Assembly (NCBI RefSeq): GCF_001006485.1
Contig: NZ_JUET01000076.1
Coordinates: forward strand, 1 to 64,000
Direction of reading: 5' to 3'
From: Tannerella forsythia
Lineage (GTDB): Bacteria > Bacteroidota > Bacteroidia > Bacteroidales > Tannerellaceae
DNA length: 64,000 nt
The notes under the pieces are model-generated. The model saw only the letters and a list, made by a program, of their open reading frames with translations, had not been told where the DNA came from and searched no databases. The stretch's first letter is position 1. Each line of letters begins with the position of its first letter. This document shows, piece after piece, positions 43,670 through 53,287 of this stretch. A program made the position numbers and the translations under genes.

Positions 43670-44512
43670 ATGAAGGTTGTCAAACACTTGCTTGTTTGGG
43701 GCAGGAATACGCTGCTCTTCTTGTTCTTTTTTAGTATTCTGCTTGTCGTTCTCTACAAATGGATACCGGTTTATTATACGCCGCTGATGTTCATTCGTTC
43801 GAGTGAACAGGCGGTTCCTTCACGTAAACATCGCTGGGTGCCGATCGAAAAAATTTCACAGTCCGTACCTTTGGCTGTAATAGCTTCGGAGGATAATCTT
43901 TTTATGACACATCACGGATTTGACCGAGAACAAATCCGTAAGGCCATGGACGAAGCCGAAAAAGGACGTCGCCGCCGAGGAGCCAGTACGATTTCACAAC
44001 AGACGGCCAAGAATGTGTTTCTGTGGCCGGGCAAGACCTATTTTCGGAAGGCACTTGAAGCGTATTTTACGGTGCTGATCGAACTGATATGGGGAAAGGA
44101 GCGTATCATGGAGGTTTATCTTAACTCAATTGAAATGGGGAAAGGGATTTATGGGATCGAAGCAGCTTCAAGAACATATTTCTCCAAGTCAGCCATCGAA
44201 TTGACACGGGGTGAGGCTGCGCTCATTGCAGCCTCATTACCTAATCCGCGGAAACGGAATCCGGGCAGTCCGTCCGCGTATATGTTACAGCGGCAAAGCG
44301 AAATCTTGTCCCTGATGCGTAAAGTTGAAAGTGTGCCGTTGGGATATCGACGTCCGATGAAAGCCGAAGCGGAGGAGATGAACAGAAAAAAGGCGGATCA
44401 GGAGCAGGAAAAAACGTCTTTGCCCGAAGAGATTGCAGGACAAGAAGAAACAAGATATCCTCAGCTTACGGATACCGTGAACCGTGACTCCGCCGGAGTA
44501 TTTACCGAATGA
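43670..44512 (+). CDS. mtgA: Monofunctional peptidoglycan glycosyltransferase
   Basis: This 280-residue GT51 enzyme polymerises lipid II into glycan chains at the inner membrane. One N-terminal membrane helix ('NTLLFLFFFSILLVVLY') is followed by the GT51 motifs 'VIASEDNLFMTHHGFD', 'RRRGASTISQQTAKNVFL' and 'EVYLNSIEMGKGIYGIEAAS'. A charged tail of about 55 residues ('MNRKKADQEQEK') follows the catalytic domain and is longer than usual. It overlaps lipB by 4 bp. Confidence 0.94.
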   Translation: MKVVKHLLVWGRNTLLFLFFFSILLVVLYKWIPVYYTPLMFIRSSEQAVPSRKHRWVPIEKISQSVPLAVIASEDNLFMTHHGFDREQIRKAMDEAEKGRRRRGASTISQQTAKNVFLWPGKTYFRKALEAYFTVLIELIWGKERIMEVYLNSIEMGKGIYGIEAASRTYFSKSAIELTRGEAALIAASLPNPRKRNPGSPSAYMLQRQSEILSLMRKVESVPLGYRRPMKAEAEEMNRKKADQEQEKTSLPEEIAGQEETRYPQLTDTVNRDSAGVFTE

Positions 44513-45192
44513 CTTCCTCTTCATTTACATTTTGTGATTTGGGGCGTATCTCGTACGAAAAGGCCTTGATCGTTCAAACAAATGCATTTAATAACTTAAT
44601 TACGAGAAAAGTGCAGGGTGAAAGCGGTGAGAATGTACTTTTTTTCTGTGAACACGAACCGGTTTTTACATTGGGGAAGCATGGCAAGGAGACGAATTTG
44701 CTTGTTTCCGAAGAGAGATTGAATCAGCACGGCATCTCTTTTTATCACACGAATCGGGGAGGGGATATTACGTACCATGGACCGGGGCAGATTACCGGCT
44801 ATCCTGTATTTGATCTGGAGCAGTTCGGTTTGGGATTGAAAGCATACATTGACCGTTTAGAGGAAACGATCATTCGCTTTCTATCACTCTACGGGTTGAA
44901 AGGCGGACGTATGACCGGTGCTTCCGGGGTGTGGTTTGATACTGATACCCCGAAAGCTCGCAAGATTTGTGCCATAGGGGTCAGAAGCAGCCGTTTTGTG
45001 ACCATGCACGGGTTTGCCCTGAATATTTTGACGGATCTGTCTTATTTTTCCCTGATTCATCCATGTGGATTGGTAGATAAAGGAGTGACCTCTTTAGCTG
45101 CGGAATGTAAAAGCGTTCCGGACTTTAACGTGGCAAAGAAACGTTTGGCAAGTCTTTTTGAGGAGATGTTCCCACGGGGCGGCATTGGCTGA
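44509..45192 (+). CDS. lipB: Octanoyl-[ACP]:protein octanoyltransferase
   Basis: LipB transfers octanoate from ACP to lipoyl domains, the first step of lipoate synthesis. The 227 residues carry 'CEHEPVFTLGKHG', 'RGGDITYHGPGQITGYPVFD' and, towards the end, catalytic Cys in 'LIHPCGLVDKGVTSL', as in the family. The start overlaps the mtgA stop (ATGA). Confidence 0.95.
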   Translation: MTSSSFTFCDLGRISYEKALIVQTNAFNNLITRKVQGESGENVLFFCEHEPVFTLGKHGKETNLLVSEERLNQHGISFYHTNRGGDITYHGPGQITGYPVFDLEQFGLGLKAYIDRLEETIIRFLSLYGLKGGRMTGASGVWFDTDTPKARKICAIGVRSSRFVTMHGFALNILTDLSYFSLIHPCGLVDKGVTSLAAECKSVPDFNVAKKRLASLFEEMFPRGGIG

Positions 45193-45198
45193 CTGTTA

Positions 45199-45669
45199 TC
45201 ATTCTGCTTTCTCAATGTGCAGCCCGATTGTTTCAATACCTTTTAATTGCTCGTCACGCATTCCCTGCCGGATACAGAGTGTGTATTGTCCTTTGTGCGG
45301 GAATAAATAGCGATTACGAACGGAAATCGTATTATGATAAATCGAAATTCCATGGCCTTTCCATGTGCCGTAATTGTCGGCAAGGATACATTCTATGGTG
45401 TCGCGCACCATGGGTCCGACAGGGCGTTCTTCTGCACAAAGCAACCAGAGGTTCTGGTACGGGTAGAAATTGTTGTTTCGAATCTCTAATGAGATATCGT
45501 AAGGTATTGTAATATCTTCGATTTCATACGTGAAATAATATTCCTTATCTTTTTGCCAGGGATTTTCAATCCTCTGATAGGAATCGTAATGTGCCGTATT
45601 GGTGCAAGATAATAGAAGAAGTCTCACTATCCATAGTGCCGATAGCAGCCGGAGTCGACTTTTATTCAT
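45199..45669 (-). CDS. gldH: Gliding-motility lipoprotein GldH
   Basis: This 156-residue lipoprotein has a signal ending 'LLLLSC' (Cys about 20) and the GldH pattern 'YQRIENPWQKDKEYYFTYEI', 'DISLEIRNNNFYPYQNLWLL' and 'TWKGHGISIYHN'. GldH is needed for gliding in Flavobacterium and is retained in non-motile species with type IX secretion, the pathway that would export the KLIKK peptidases of this window. The start at 45669 gives the signal peptide; the longer frame to 45909 lies over the ricT gene, whose stop it overlaps by 8 bp. Confidence 0.93.
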   Translation of the reverse strand: MNKSRLRLLSALWIVRLLLLSCTNTAHYDSYQRIENPWQKDKEYYFTYEIEDITIPYDISLEIRNNNFYPYQNLWLLCAEERPVGPMVRDTIECILADNYGTWKGHGISIYHNTISVRNRYLFPHKGQYTLCIRQGMRDEQLKGIETIGLHIEKAE

Positions 45670-47017
45670 CGGAGGGCCTTTCTTGAGATGTTTTTCTTTT
45701 CGAGGCGGGACGGTCGTTCTTCGGTGCATTATTTCCCTCGTTTTTCTTTGGCGGCGTATTGTCGTTATTTCTTGAAAGGTTTCCTCTACCGCTTTTTCGG
45801 CGAGGAGCGTCTCCGACTTTTGTCTCCGGACGATTTTCGCCTGACATCCGCTCACGCGGATTTTCGTTGCCGGGTTTGTTGTTTGCTCCGGACTGTTCGG
45901 TGTTGGCATTCTTTTCTCCGTTTCCCAACCGTTTTTTCTTTTTCTTTTTCACCGAGTCAAATCGACTGACATTGCCATCCAAAATGTCGTGCGTATCAAT
46001 AGGTTTGACGTTGGCTCCTGCCAGATGTTCCGGCTCCAGCGTATCGGGTTTAATCCCCTTTTTGTTCAGGCCGATGACTTCAAACACCCTTGCTGCCGAG
46101 ATAGTGACGATATTTGCTGCAATCATTTTATCGGTAGAGTAGGTGAGCTCTTTCTTGAAAATATCGGTCTTGAAATGATAATACGTCCGATCTTTTGTTT
46201 CCAGTACGATTTTTCGCGAGGGCAGTTGCTTTTGTACCTCGGCATAGGCATCTACTTCGTAGTTGATGCAGCACTTAAGCTTGGCGCATTGCCCTGCCAA
46301 TTTTTGCGGATTCATGGAAATATCCTGAAAACGTGCGGCCTCTGTAGCGACCGATACGAAGTTCGTCATCCACGAAGCACAGCAAAGCTCTCGTCCGCAC
46401 GGACCGATCCCACCGATACGTCCGGCTTCCTGTCGTGCGCCGATCTGCTTCATTTCGATACGCACATGAAAGTTTTCGGCCAAGACCTTAATCAGCTGCC
46501 GGAAATCAACTCGTCCTTCGGCAATATAATAAAAGATCGCCTTATTTCCATCGCCCTGATATTCGACATCGCCAATTTTCATCGACAAGCCGAGATCGGC
46601 AGCGATTTGCCGTGAGCGGATCATCGTCTCGTGTTCTTTGGCTTTCGCTTCTTCGTAACGTTCCAAATCGCCGGGTTTGGCGATACGATAAATCTTCTTG
46701 GCGGTTGTATTGTCTTGACGAACATTATTTTTTCGCATCTGAAACAACACCAGTTTACCCGTCAGCGTAACCGTGCCGATGTCATGTCCCGGATTCGCTT
46801 CTACTGCAACGATATCGCCTTTGTTGAGTGGAATTTTCGCTTCGTTCAGATAATACCCTTTACGAGTATTTTTAAACTGCACTTCGACATAATCCGTGGC
46901 GTGCTCTGCTTCGGGAAGGTCACAGAGCCAGTTGCATGTAGAAAGTTTGCCTTTCGAATGCTTACAACATCCTCCACGTCCCATGGCACAGTTTCCCGTA
47001 TTTTGTACGAAATCCAT
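45662..47017 (-). CDS. ricT: PSP1-domain protein RicT/YaaT
   Basis: This 451-residue cytosolic protein carries a PSP1 domain like B. subtilis RicT (YaaT), part of an iron-sulfur complex acting on RNA maturation. The N-terminus is rich in Cys ('GGCCKHSKGKLSTCNW'). The core has 'RIGGIGPCGRELCCASW' and 'CAKLKCCINYEVDAY'. The last 110 residues are low-complexity and rich in Lys, Arg, Asn and Glu, typical of the Bacteroidetes version. It is followed by gldH and preceded by spt with a 9-nt gap. Confidence 0.92.
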   Translation of the reverse strand: MDFVQNTGNCAMGRGGCCKHSKGKLSTCNWLCDLPEAEHATDYVEVQFKNTRKGYYLNEAKIPLNKGDIVAVEANPGHDIGTVTLTGKLVLFQMRKNNVRQDNTTAKKIYRIAKPGDLERYEEAKAKEHETMIRSRQIAADLGLSMKIGDVEYQGDGNKAIFYYIAEGRVDFRQLIKVLAENFHVRIEMKQIGARQEAGRIGGIGPCGRELCCASWMTNFVSVATEAARFQDISMNPQKLAGQCAKLKCCINYEVDAYAEVQKQLPSRKIVLETKDRTYYHFKTDIFKKELTYSTDKMIAANIVTISAARVFEVIGLNKKGIKPDTLEPEHLAGANVKPIDTHDILDGNVSRFDSVKKKKKKRLGNGEKNANTEQSGANNKPGNENPRERMSGENRPETKVGDAPRRKSGRGNLSRNNDNTPPKKNEGNNAPKNDRPASKRKTSQERPSDE

Positions 47018-47026
47018 TGTGTGCTG

Positions 47027-48214
47027 TCAGGGGATCAGATCGTGTTTTTTAAATACCTTCCGGATAGCTTCAAGGGCGTAATCCAATTGTGTTTGCGTAT
47101 GCGTAGCCATCAGGGAGAACCGGATCAACGTATCTTGCGAAGCAACAGCCGGCGAAACAACCGGATTGACAAAAATACCCTCGTCGAAAAGCTCCCTCAC
47201 AATGAGGAACGTCAAATCGTTATCTCGGATGAAAAGCGGAATGATCGGAGTTGAAGTATGTCCGATCTCACAACCCATTTGGCGAAAGCCGTCCAGTGCA
47301 TAATGCGTCAGTTTCCACAAATTTTCCATGTGTTCCGGTTCGTTCAGCATGATGTCCAGCGAGGCGTTGGCAGCAGCCACAGAGGCCGGTGTACAACTTG
47401 CACTGAAAATATATGTACGTGAATGATGACGAAGGTAGTTAATCGTATCTTTATCTGCTGCAATAAACCCACCTAACGAAGCAAATGATTTGCTGAAAGT
47501 ACCCATGATCAAGTCAACATCTTTCGAGACACCGAAATGATCGCATGTACCGCGTCCGTGATTGCCAAGTACACCGATTCCATGGGCTTCATCCACCATG
47601 ATGCTGGCATTGTATTGCTTGGCCAGCCGTACGATTTCGGCCACATGGGCCACGTCTCCTTCCATGCTGAAGACACCGTCAGTGACGATCAGTTTCACCT
47701 TGTCCGGCTCGCATCTACGGAGTTGTTTTTCCAACGACTCCATGTCGTTATGCTTATATTTGAGCTTGTTTGAGAATGAGAGACGGATTCCTTCAATGAT
47801 GGAAGCATGATTTAACTCATCCCAGATCAGGTAATCTTCGCGTCCGGTGATGCATGAAATGACCCCTTCGTTTACCTGAAAGCCTGTTGAGAAAGAAATA
47901 GCATCTTCTTTACCGACGAACTTGGCCAACCGTTTCTCCAATTGCACGTGTATATCAAGTGTGCCGTTGAGGAACCGCGAACCGGCACATCCGGTACCGT
48001 ATTTTCGGATCGCTTCCATCGCCGCTTCTTTGACTTTCGGATGGTTCGTTAGTCCCAAATAGGAGTTGGACCCGAACATCAAGACTTTTTTTCCGCCGAT
48101 AATAACTTCTGTATCCTGATCACTTTGGATTTCGCGGAAATATGGATAGATACCGGCAGCTTTCGCCCGTTGCGGAGCGTCGTATTTTGCTAGTTTTTCT
48201 CTTAATAAATTCAT
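47027..48214 (-). CDS. spt: Serine palmitoyltransferase (sphingolipid synthesis)
   Basis: This PLP-dependent alpha-oxoamine synthase of 395 residues is the form that in Bacteroidetes condenses serine with palmitoyl-CoA to start dihydroceramide synthesis. Motifs are 'MFGSNSYLGLTNHPKV', 'GTGCAGSRFLNGTLDIH', 'VDEAHGIGVLGNHGRG' and the PLP Lys in 'MGTFSKSFASLGGF'. KBL/BioF are close relatives, but the N-terminus and synteny with ricT-gldH fit the spt branch. A strong promoter lies upstream. Confidence 0.9.
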   Translation of the reverse strand: MNLLREKLAKYDAPQRAKAAGIYPYFREIQSDQDTEVIIGGKKVLMFGSNSYLGLTNHPKVKEAAMEAIRKYGTGCAGSRFLNGTLDIHVQLEKRLAKFVGKEDAISFSTGFQVNEGVISCITGREDYLIWDELNHASIIEGIRLSFSNKLKYKHNDMESLEKQLRRCEPDKVKLIVTDGVFSMEGDVAHVAEIVRLAKQYNASIMVDEAHGIGVLGNHGRGTCDHFGVSKDVDLIMGTFSKSFASLGGFIAADKDTINYLRHHSRTYIFSASCTPASVAAANASLDIMLNEPEHMENLWKLTHYALDGFRQMGCEIGHTSTPIIPLFIRDNDLTFLIVRELFDEGIFVNPVVSPAVASQDTLIRFSLMATHTQTQLDYALEAIRKVFKKHDLIP

Positions 48215-48257
48215 ATATTGTCGAGGTTTGCCTTTTCTTTTGAAAAAAAATCAGCGG

Positions 48258-48288
48258 CAAAAGTAGTAAAAAATCAAGATATATACAA
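48258..48288 (-). promoter_or_regulatory. spt promoter
   Basis: TTG (complement of 48286-48288), a 20-nt spacer and TACTTTTG (complement of 48258-48265) match the Bacteroidetes consensus, 44 nt ahead of spt. Confidence 0.65.
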
Positions 48289-48337
48289 TGGGGGTTAAAA
48301 TATTGACTAACGTATCGCTGCCCCGGTCGGGTGATTG

Positions 48338-49084
48338 TCAGTCTTTGCTTTTCTCTTTCGATATGCTGTTTTCAGACAGGTAGAATGCCTGTGTCAGTTG
48401 TCGGTAAGCGGCTGTGCGTCGGTGCATCCAGTCTTCGAGTATCAGTTCGTCGGCTGTGATCGCTTCGGCAGGAAGGGAGGACAGTTCTATGAGCAGGCGT
48501 TTGGGAGAGCCTCCTTCAACTGAGATGACGCGGGTCTCGCGTATGGTATGCAGGGCTTCATTTTCGGCTGTGCTTATCAGATCGTCACGTTGTGCGAAAG
48601 GCAGGATCAGTGCGATTCGTCCATGAGGGGCAAGAAGAGCTTTTCCCGTGTGAAGCAGATCGGCGAGTGTCAAGGTATCATCATGTCGAGCCAGCCGGCG
48701 TTTTCTTTCAGGGCATTTCATTGATCCCTTGAAATAGGGAGGATTGGAGACGATCAGATCGTACGGTTTGATCACAGTCAATGCGTAGGCCTGAAATGGA
48801 GTGTGAACAATCCGGATACGTGTGCGGAAAGGCGACTGGCGTATATTCTCCTGCGCTTGGAGGTAAGCGTCGGCATCCGGATCAATGGCGTCGATTTGCG
48901 CTTCGGTATTACGCTGCGCCAGCATCAGCGCAATCAGTCCGGTACCCGTCCCGACATCGAGCATCCGCATCCGGCCATGCACATTGACCCATGCTCCGAG
49001 CAGGGTGCCGTCGGTCCCTACTTTCATAGCGCAACGGTCGTGCCATACGGTAAACTGTTTGAAACGGAAATACGGATTGGACAT
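48338..49084 (-). CDS. trmN: tRNA1(Val) (adenine(37)-N6)-methyltransferase
   Basis: This 248-residue SAM-dependent methylase is of the TrmN6/YfiC type. The sequence shows 'FRFKQFTVWHDRCAMKVGTD', 'MLDVGTGTGLIALMLAQR' (motif I) and the amino-methylase signature 'VSNPPYFKGS'. The product modifies A37 of tRNA-Val and related tRNAs. The start at 49084 (MSNPYFRF) is the family start. Confidence 0.92.
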   Translation of the reverse strand: MSNPYFRFKQFTVWHDRCAMKVGTDGTLLGAWVNVHGRMRMLDVGTGTGLIALMLAQRNTEAQIDAIDPDADAYLQAQENIRQSPFRTRIRIVHTPFQAYALTVIKPYDLIVSNPPYFKGSMKCPERKRRLARHDDTLTLADLLHTGKALLAPHGRIALILPFAQRDDLISTAENEALHTIRETRVISVEGGSPKRLLIELSSLPAEAITADELILEDWMHRRTAAYRQLTQAFYLSENSISKEKSKD

Positions 49085-49155
49085 CGTCAAAAAAATCATG
49101 ATGAAACGGCCGCAAAGATAGATGTTTTTATCATTGCGGTGCCATGTTTATCCGT

Positions 49156-49707
49156 TTATCTCCCTTGTTTTCCGTCTGCCTCGAAGCGCATTCGATGATG
49201 TTCCCGAATCTCCCGTCGTTCGTTGATAAAATCTTGGATGCGTCTGTTGTCATCATCCTGTTTCTCGGTTGTATGGCTATGTTTGTGCCGTTTGGGATAG
49301 AGTACCGTCATCACCTGCTTTTGGGTGAGTATCTTGGAAAACTCAGCGTAATAATTTTCGCGGATGTCGAGCCTTTTACGCTCATTTTTCAAATGTTCTT
49401 TGAATCGTTTTTCAAGCTCTTTGTCTGTCGGCCGGTTAATGCTTGCGACGTCATGGCGGGCCTTTGGGCATTCCGAACGGCATTCCTGCAACTCTTTGAG
49501 GTAAGACTCGTACATTGGCTTGAACCGGGCTGCCGTCCGGTCGTCAAGCATGAGCCGGCCGGCTACTCGTTCGACTTTCATTTTGATACGTTCGCCGATA
49601 TTTTCAGGACAGCACTTTTCGCCCTGCACGGCGTTGTCTTGTGCCCTTGTTTGTGAGCCGCACAACAAGAAACTCATCGTAGCTATATAAAATACGTTCA
49701 TTTTCAT
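49156..49707 (-). CDS. Spy/CpxP-like periplasmic protein
   Basis: This 183-residue exported helical protein has signal peptide 'MKMNVFYIATMSFLLCGSQT' and a mature part rich in charged helices. 'RLMLDDRTAARFKPMYESYL' and 'NYYAEFSKILTQKQVMTVLY' resemble the LTxxQ repeats of Spy/CpxP envelope-stress chaperones. It is a common Bacteroidales type with no assigned role. It lies alone between trmN and the rightward dipeptidase gene. Confidence 0.7.
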   Translation of the reverse strand: MKMNVFYIATMSFLLCGSQTRAQDNAVQGEKCCPENIGERIKMKVERVAGRLMLDDRTAARFKPMYESYLKELQECRSECPKARHDVASINRPTDKELEKRFKEHLKNERKRLDIRENYYAEFSKILTQKQVMTVLYPKRHKHSHTTEKQDDDNRRIQDFINERREIREHHRMRFEADGKQGR

Positions 49708-49857
49708 ATCGTCAAAAGAATAAAATCGATATTAAGACGTGTTCGGTTGCCGAAGGTTTATCCGGCAAGTGAAAATTCGGGACAATTCTTTTTCTCCGAC
49801 GCGATTTTGTGATTTGTAAAATAGTTGTATTTTTACGGCTTGAAATTAAAAAATGTT

Positions 49858-51216
49858 ATGGAAATAAGAACGTATATCGAAAGACATAAGGACCGCTTTC
49901 GTGACGAGTGGTTCAGTTTGTTGCGTATCCCGTCGGTGAGTTCGCAGAGCGAGCATAAGGCGGACATGGTCAAGTGTGCCGAGCGGTGGAAAGAGTTGTT
50001 GCTCGCTTCGGGGGCGACGCGTGCGGAAGTGATGCCGACAGCTGGCAATCCGGTGGTGTATGCCGAGCGTATCGTTTCGGCTTCGGCGCCGACGGTGCTC
50101 GTGTACGGACATTACGATGTGATGCCTCCCGAGCCGCTGGAGCTGTGGAAGAGCAACCCTTTCGAACCCGAGATACGCGACGGACGGGTCTATGCACGTG
50201 GTGCCGACGATGATAAGGGGCAGGCGATGATTCAGGTTAAAGGGTTTGAGACGGCTTTGCAGACGGGGATTTTGAACTGCAACCTTAAGTTTATCCTCGA
50301 AGGAGAAGAGGAGATCGGCTCTATCAGTCTCGGCGATTTCTGTGCGGCTAACAAAGAGTTGCTCGCCGCCGATGTCATTCTTGTTTCGGATACGAGTATG
50401 GTAAGCGAGGAAACGCCTTCCCTGACGACCGGCCTGCGCGGATTGTCTTATTGGGAGGTAGAGGTGACAGGGCCTAACCGTGACCTGCATTCGGGACACT
50501 TCGGCGGAGCGGTGGCCAATCCGATCAATGTACTTTGCAAACTGATTGCCGATATTACGGATGCCGACGGGCGCATTACGATTCCCGGTTTCTACGACGA
50601 TGTGGAAGAATTGTCTGACACGGAAAAAGCCATGCTTGCGCAGGTGCCGTTCAGCGAAACGAAGTATAAACAGGCGATCGACGTGGATGAACTGTTTGGT
50701 GAGAAAGGCTATTCGACGCTTGAGCGTAACAGTTGCCGTCCGTCGTTCGATGTATGTGGTATCTGGGGCGGCTACACGGGGGAAGGAGCGAAAACCGTCC
50801 TGCCGTCGAAGGCGTACGCCAAGCTGTCGTGCCGCCTCGTTCCGAACCAGCAGCCTGACAAGATTACGCAGCTGATGATTGACCATCTTGTGTCTGTGGC
50901 TCCCCGCTACGTAAAGATCAAAGTGGTTCATAAACACGACGGCGACGCGTACGTTTGCCCGATCGATCTGCCGGCCTACAAGGCGGCCGAAAAAGGTTTT
51001 ACGATTGCATTCGGCAAACAGCCGCTGGCGGTGCGCCGCGGCGGAAGCATCCCGATTATCCCCGCCTTCGAGAAAATCCTCGGCATGAAATCCGTGCTGA
51101 TGGGCTTCGGACTGGAACGTAACGCCATCCATTCGCCTAACGAGAGTTTCGGGCTGGATATGTTTTATACCGGTATCGAGGCGGTGGCGGAATTTTATAA
51201 CCACTATCGTCCATGA
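49858..51216 (+). CDS. M20-family dipeptidase
   Basis: This 452-residue di-zinc peptidase is of the M20 dipeptidase group. It has 'VLVYGHYDVMPPEPLELW', 'ARGADDDKGQAMIQVKGFET', the catalytic 'LEGEEEIGSISL' and 'HSGHFGGAVANPINVLCKLI'. The start at 49858 (MEIRTYIERHKDRF) follows an A-rich region. It would act in the cytosol on small peptides, a main food of this asaccharolytic oral species. It overlaps mtaD by 4 bp. Confidence 0.94.
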   Translation: MEIRTYIERHKDRFRDEWFSLLRIPSVSSQSEHKADMVKCAERWKELLLASGATRAEVMPTAGNPVVYAERIVSASAPTVLVYGHYDVMPPEPLELWKSNPFEPEIRDGRVYARGADDDKGQAMIQVKGFETALQTGILNCNLKFILEGEEEIGSISLGDFCAANKELLAADVILVSDTSMVSEETPSLTTGLRGLSYWEVEVTGPNRDLHSGHFGGAVANPINVLCKLIADITDADGRITIPGFYDDVEELSDTEKAMLAQVPFSETKYKQAIDVDELFGEKGYSTLERNSCRPSFDVCGIWGGYTGEGAKTVLPSKAYAKLSCRLVPNQQPDKITQLMIDHLVSVAPRYVKIKVVHKHDGDAYVCPIDLPAYKAAEKGFTIAFGKQPLAVRRGGSIPIIPAFEKILGMKSVLMGFGLERNAIHSPNESFGLDMFYTGIEAVAEFYNHYRP

Positions 51217-52475
51217 GCATCCTGATTCAATCCGTCGAATGGAACGGTCGGCCGACGGATCTTCTGATCGAGGGGCAGACTATAGCGCAGGTGGCACCGA
51301 TGATCGACCGGCCGGCCGATACGGTAATTGACGGGCGAGGCAAGGCCGTCATCCCGGGACTTATCAATGCCCATACGCATGCGGCCATGACGCTCTTTCG
51401 CGGCTATGGCGATGATATGCCGTTGATGCCATGGCTCGAACAAGTGATCTGGCCGAACGAAGCCAAGCTGACCGAGGAGGATGTCTATTGGGGGGCCAAG
51501 CTGGCATGTCTTGAAATGTTGCGTAGCGGAACGACGGCGTTTCTTGATATGTATCATAAACTCGACGCTACGGCGCGCGCTGTCGAAGAAATGGGGTTGC
51601 GTGCCGTCCTTTCCGAAGCGTGCTTCGATCATTTCAAGCCGGCCGTTGCCGAGCGAAACAAACAGACGATCACGCGTCGTTTCTCATGGTCCTCGCCTTA
51701 TAGTGACCGGATACGTTACGCTCTCGGGCCGCATGCCATCTATACCGTTTCGGGTGAACTACTGCAATGGGCCGATGCATTTGCCGCCGATCATGGCCTG
51801 CTCATTCATACGCATCTGGCCGAAACGGAGTATGAAACGAAGGAGTGTCTCCAACGTTTCGGACTTACGCCGGTGCGCTACATGAATAAATTAAGACTGC
51901 TTTCGCCGCGTCTTGTCATGGCGCACGGGTTGTATGTCGACGACGAGGAGATCAGGATGCTGGCCGATCACGGGGTGAAAGTGGTGCATAACCCGGCCTC
52001 GAACATGAAGCTGGCTTCGGGCTATCGGTTCAAATATGAAGAGATGTGCGCCGCCGGCGTGACGGTGGGGTTGGGCACAGACGGCTGTTCGTCGTCGAAC
52101 AATTTAGATATGATCGAGGTGATGAAGCTGGCCTCGTTGCTGGGTAAAGTGTGGCGCGGTGATCCGGAAGCCATGCGATGCGACCGGATGCTGTATGCCG
52201 CTACCGAAGCCGGTGCGGCGATACTCGGGATCAATGCCGGGAGCATCGCCGAGGGTTGTCTGGCCGATTTGTGTCTGATCGACCTGCATCAGCCGGTCTT
52301 CTCACCGAATCACCACTTCGTGTCGAATCTCGTCTATGCCGCCAATGGCAGTTGCGTCGATACGGTGATCTGCGACGGACGCATCGTGATGCGCGACAGA
52401 AAAGTGCCGGGCGAAGACGAGATCATGGAGCACACTGCAGCGTTGGCCTATGATCTGATGAAGAGAGAGCGATAA
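51213..52475 (+). CDS. mtaD: 5'-methylthioadenosine/S-adenosylhomocysteine deaminase family amidohydrolase
   Basis: This 420-residue metal-dependent amidohydrolase has the Zn ligands in 'PGLINAHTHAAMTLFRG', 'LLIHTHLAETEYET', 'RLVMAHGLYVDDEE' and 'GLGTDGCSSSNNLDM'. This is the MtaD/SAH-deaminase pattern, which converts MTA or SAH to the inosine forms. It overlaps the dipeptidase stop (ATGA) in a two-gene operon. Confidence 0.9.
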   Translation: MSILIQSVEWNGRPTDLLIEGQTIAQVAPMIDRPADTVIDGRGKAVIPGLINAHTHAAMTLFRGYGDDMPLMPWLEQVIWPNEAKLTEEDVYWGAKLACLEMLRSGTTAFLDMYHKLDATARAVEEMGLRAVLSEACFDHFKPAVAERNKQTITRRFSWSSPYSDRIRYALGPHAIYTVSGELLQWADAFAADHGLLIHTHLAETEYETKECLQRFGLTPVRYMNKLRLLSPRLVMAHGLYVDDEEIRMLADHGVKVVHNPASNMKLASGYRFKYEEMCAAGVTVGLGTDGCSSSNNLDMIEVMKLASLLGKVWRGDPEAMRCDRMLYAATEAGAAILGINAGSIAEGCLADLCLIDLHQPVFSPNHHFVSNLVYAANGSCVDTVICDGRIVMRDRKVPGEDEIMEHTAALAYDLMKRER

Positions 52476-52553
52476 GATTGAACAGTCGATTGTACGGACC
52501 GAGGTTGCCCGTTTCCTTGAGGGTTTTCTTATCTTCGAACGTTTTATGTTTGT

Positions 52554-53189
52554 TTATGGGTGTATTATAAATAAGTTGCTCAAAGCATACAACGGTACGA
52601 TATCCACGTGCCGTTCCGCATGATCGTCCTTTTTGTCGCAGTAGGACAGATGACCGAAATTTTCGAGTGATGTACGGAGGCCGCGGGAGAGCTTGCGTTC
52701 GCGCATGAAAATCCAAAGGCTCTGCATGCTTCCCTGCGTACTGGCTTTAACCTCTATGGGGAGTATCTTGCCGTTTTGGACTTTGACGTAATCAACCTCT
52801 GCCTGACTGTTCCTGGCATGATTCTGCCAGTAGTGCAGGTCGGGTTTCATGAAGCAGTCGCCGTATTTCATCATCTCCAATCCGGCAAACATCTCGGAGG
52901 CACCGCCCTTGTTCACGAAATCAACCTCGGTAGCCATAAGAATATCGGCGGCAGGGATGTTGAGCATGGTCTGCATGACGCCCAAGTCAAAGAAAAGATA
53001 CTTGATGTAGCCTGCGAACAGCTGTCGCAGGCCGGGCTGCTTTTCAAGGTTTACCTCCACAAAGTAGCGGAACTGCTTGCCGAGTTCTCTCACGGCAGTG
53101 GACTTGCCCACCTTCCTTTGATAGTTTCCTCCCATCGTTTCACCTTTAATTTTGCAGCAGAAAAACAGACCCGCCGCATCCTCCGGCAA
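52554..53189 (-). pseudogene. Remnant of an AAA/DUF4143 ATPase
   Basis: Intact members have about 380-400 residues: a Walker-A ATPase half and a DUF4143 half. Here only 211 codons remain. A Walker-A-like 'KVGKSTAVRELGKQF' and 'YFVEVNLEKQPGLRQLF' run straight into the DUF4143 segment 'YIKYLFFDLGVMQTML' and 'SQAEVDYVKVQNGKILPIEVKAS'. About 180 residues holding Walker B and the lid are missing, so the protein should not work. I read this as an internal in-frame deletion. These genes are often mobile-region passengers. Confidence 0.75.
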
Positions 53190-53287
53190 CGGCTCATGGG
53201 GTTCTTCACAGGTGGCCTGTTATAATAAGGTATGTGAGACAAGACGACAATATCATCAACTCTTTTAATTTAATTCAAGCAACAAGT

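Noticed and set aside
49846-51204. A 452-codon open frame antisense to the M20 dipeptidase gene
   Set aside because: It mirrors the real gene, is rich in His/Arg as expected from complementing its codons, and shows no family motif.
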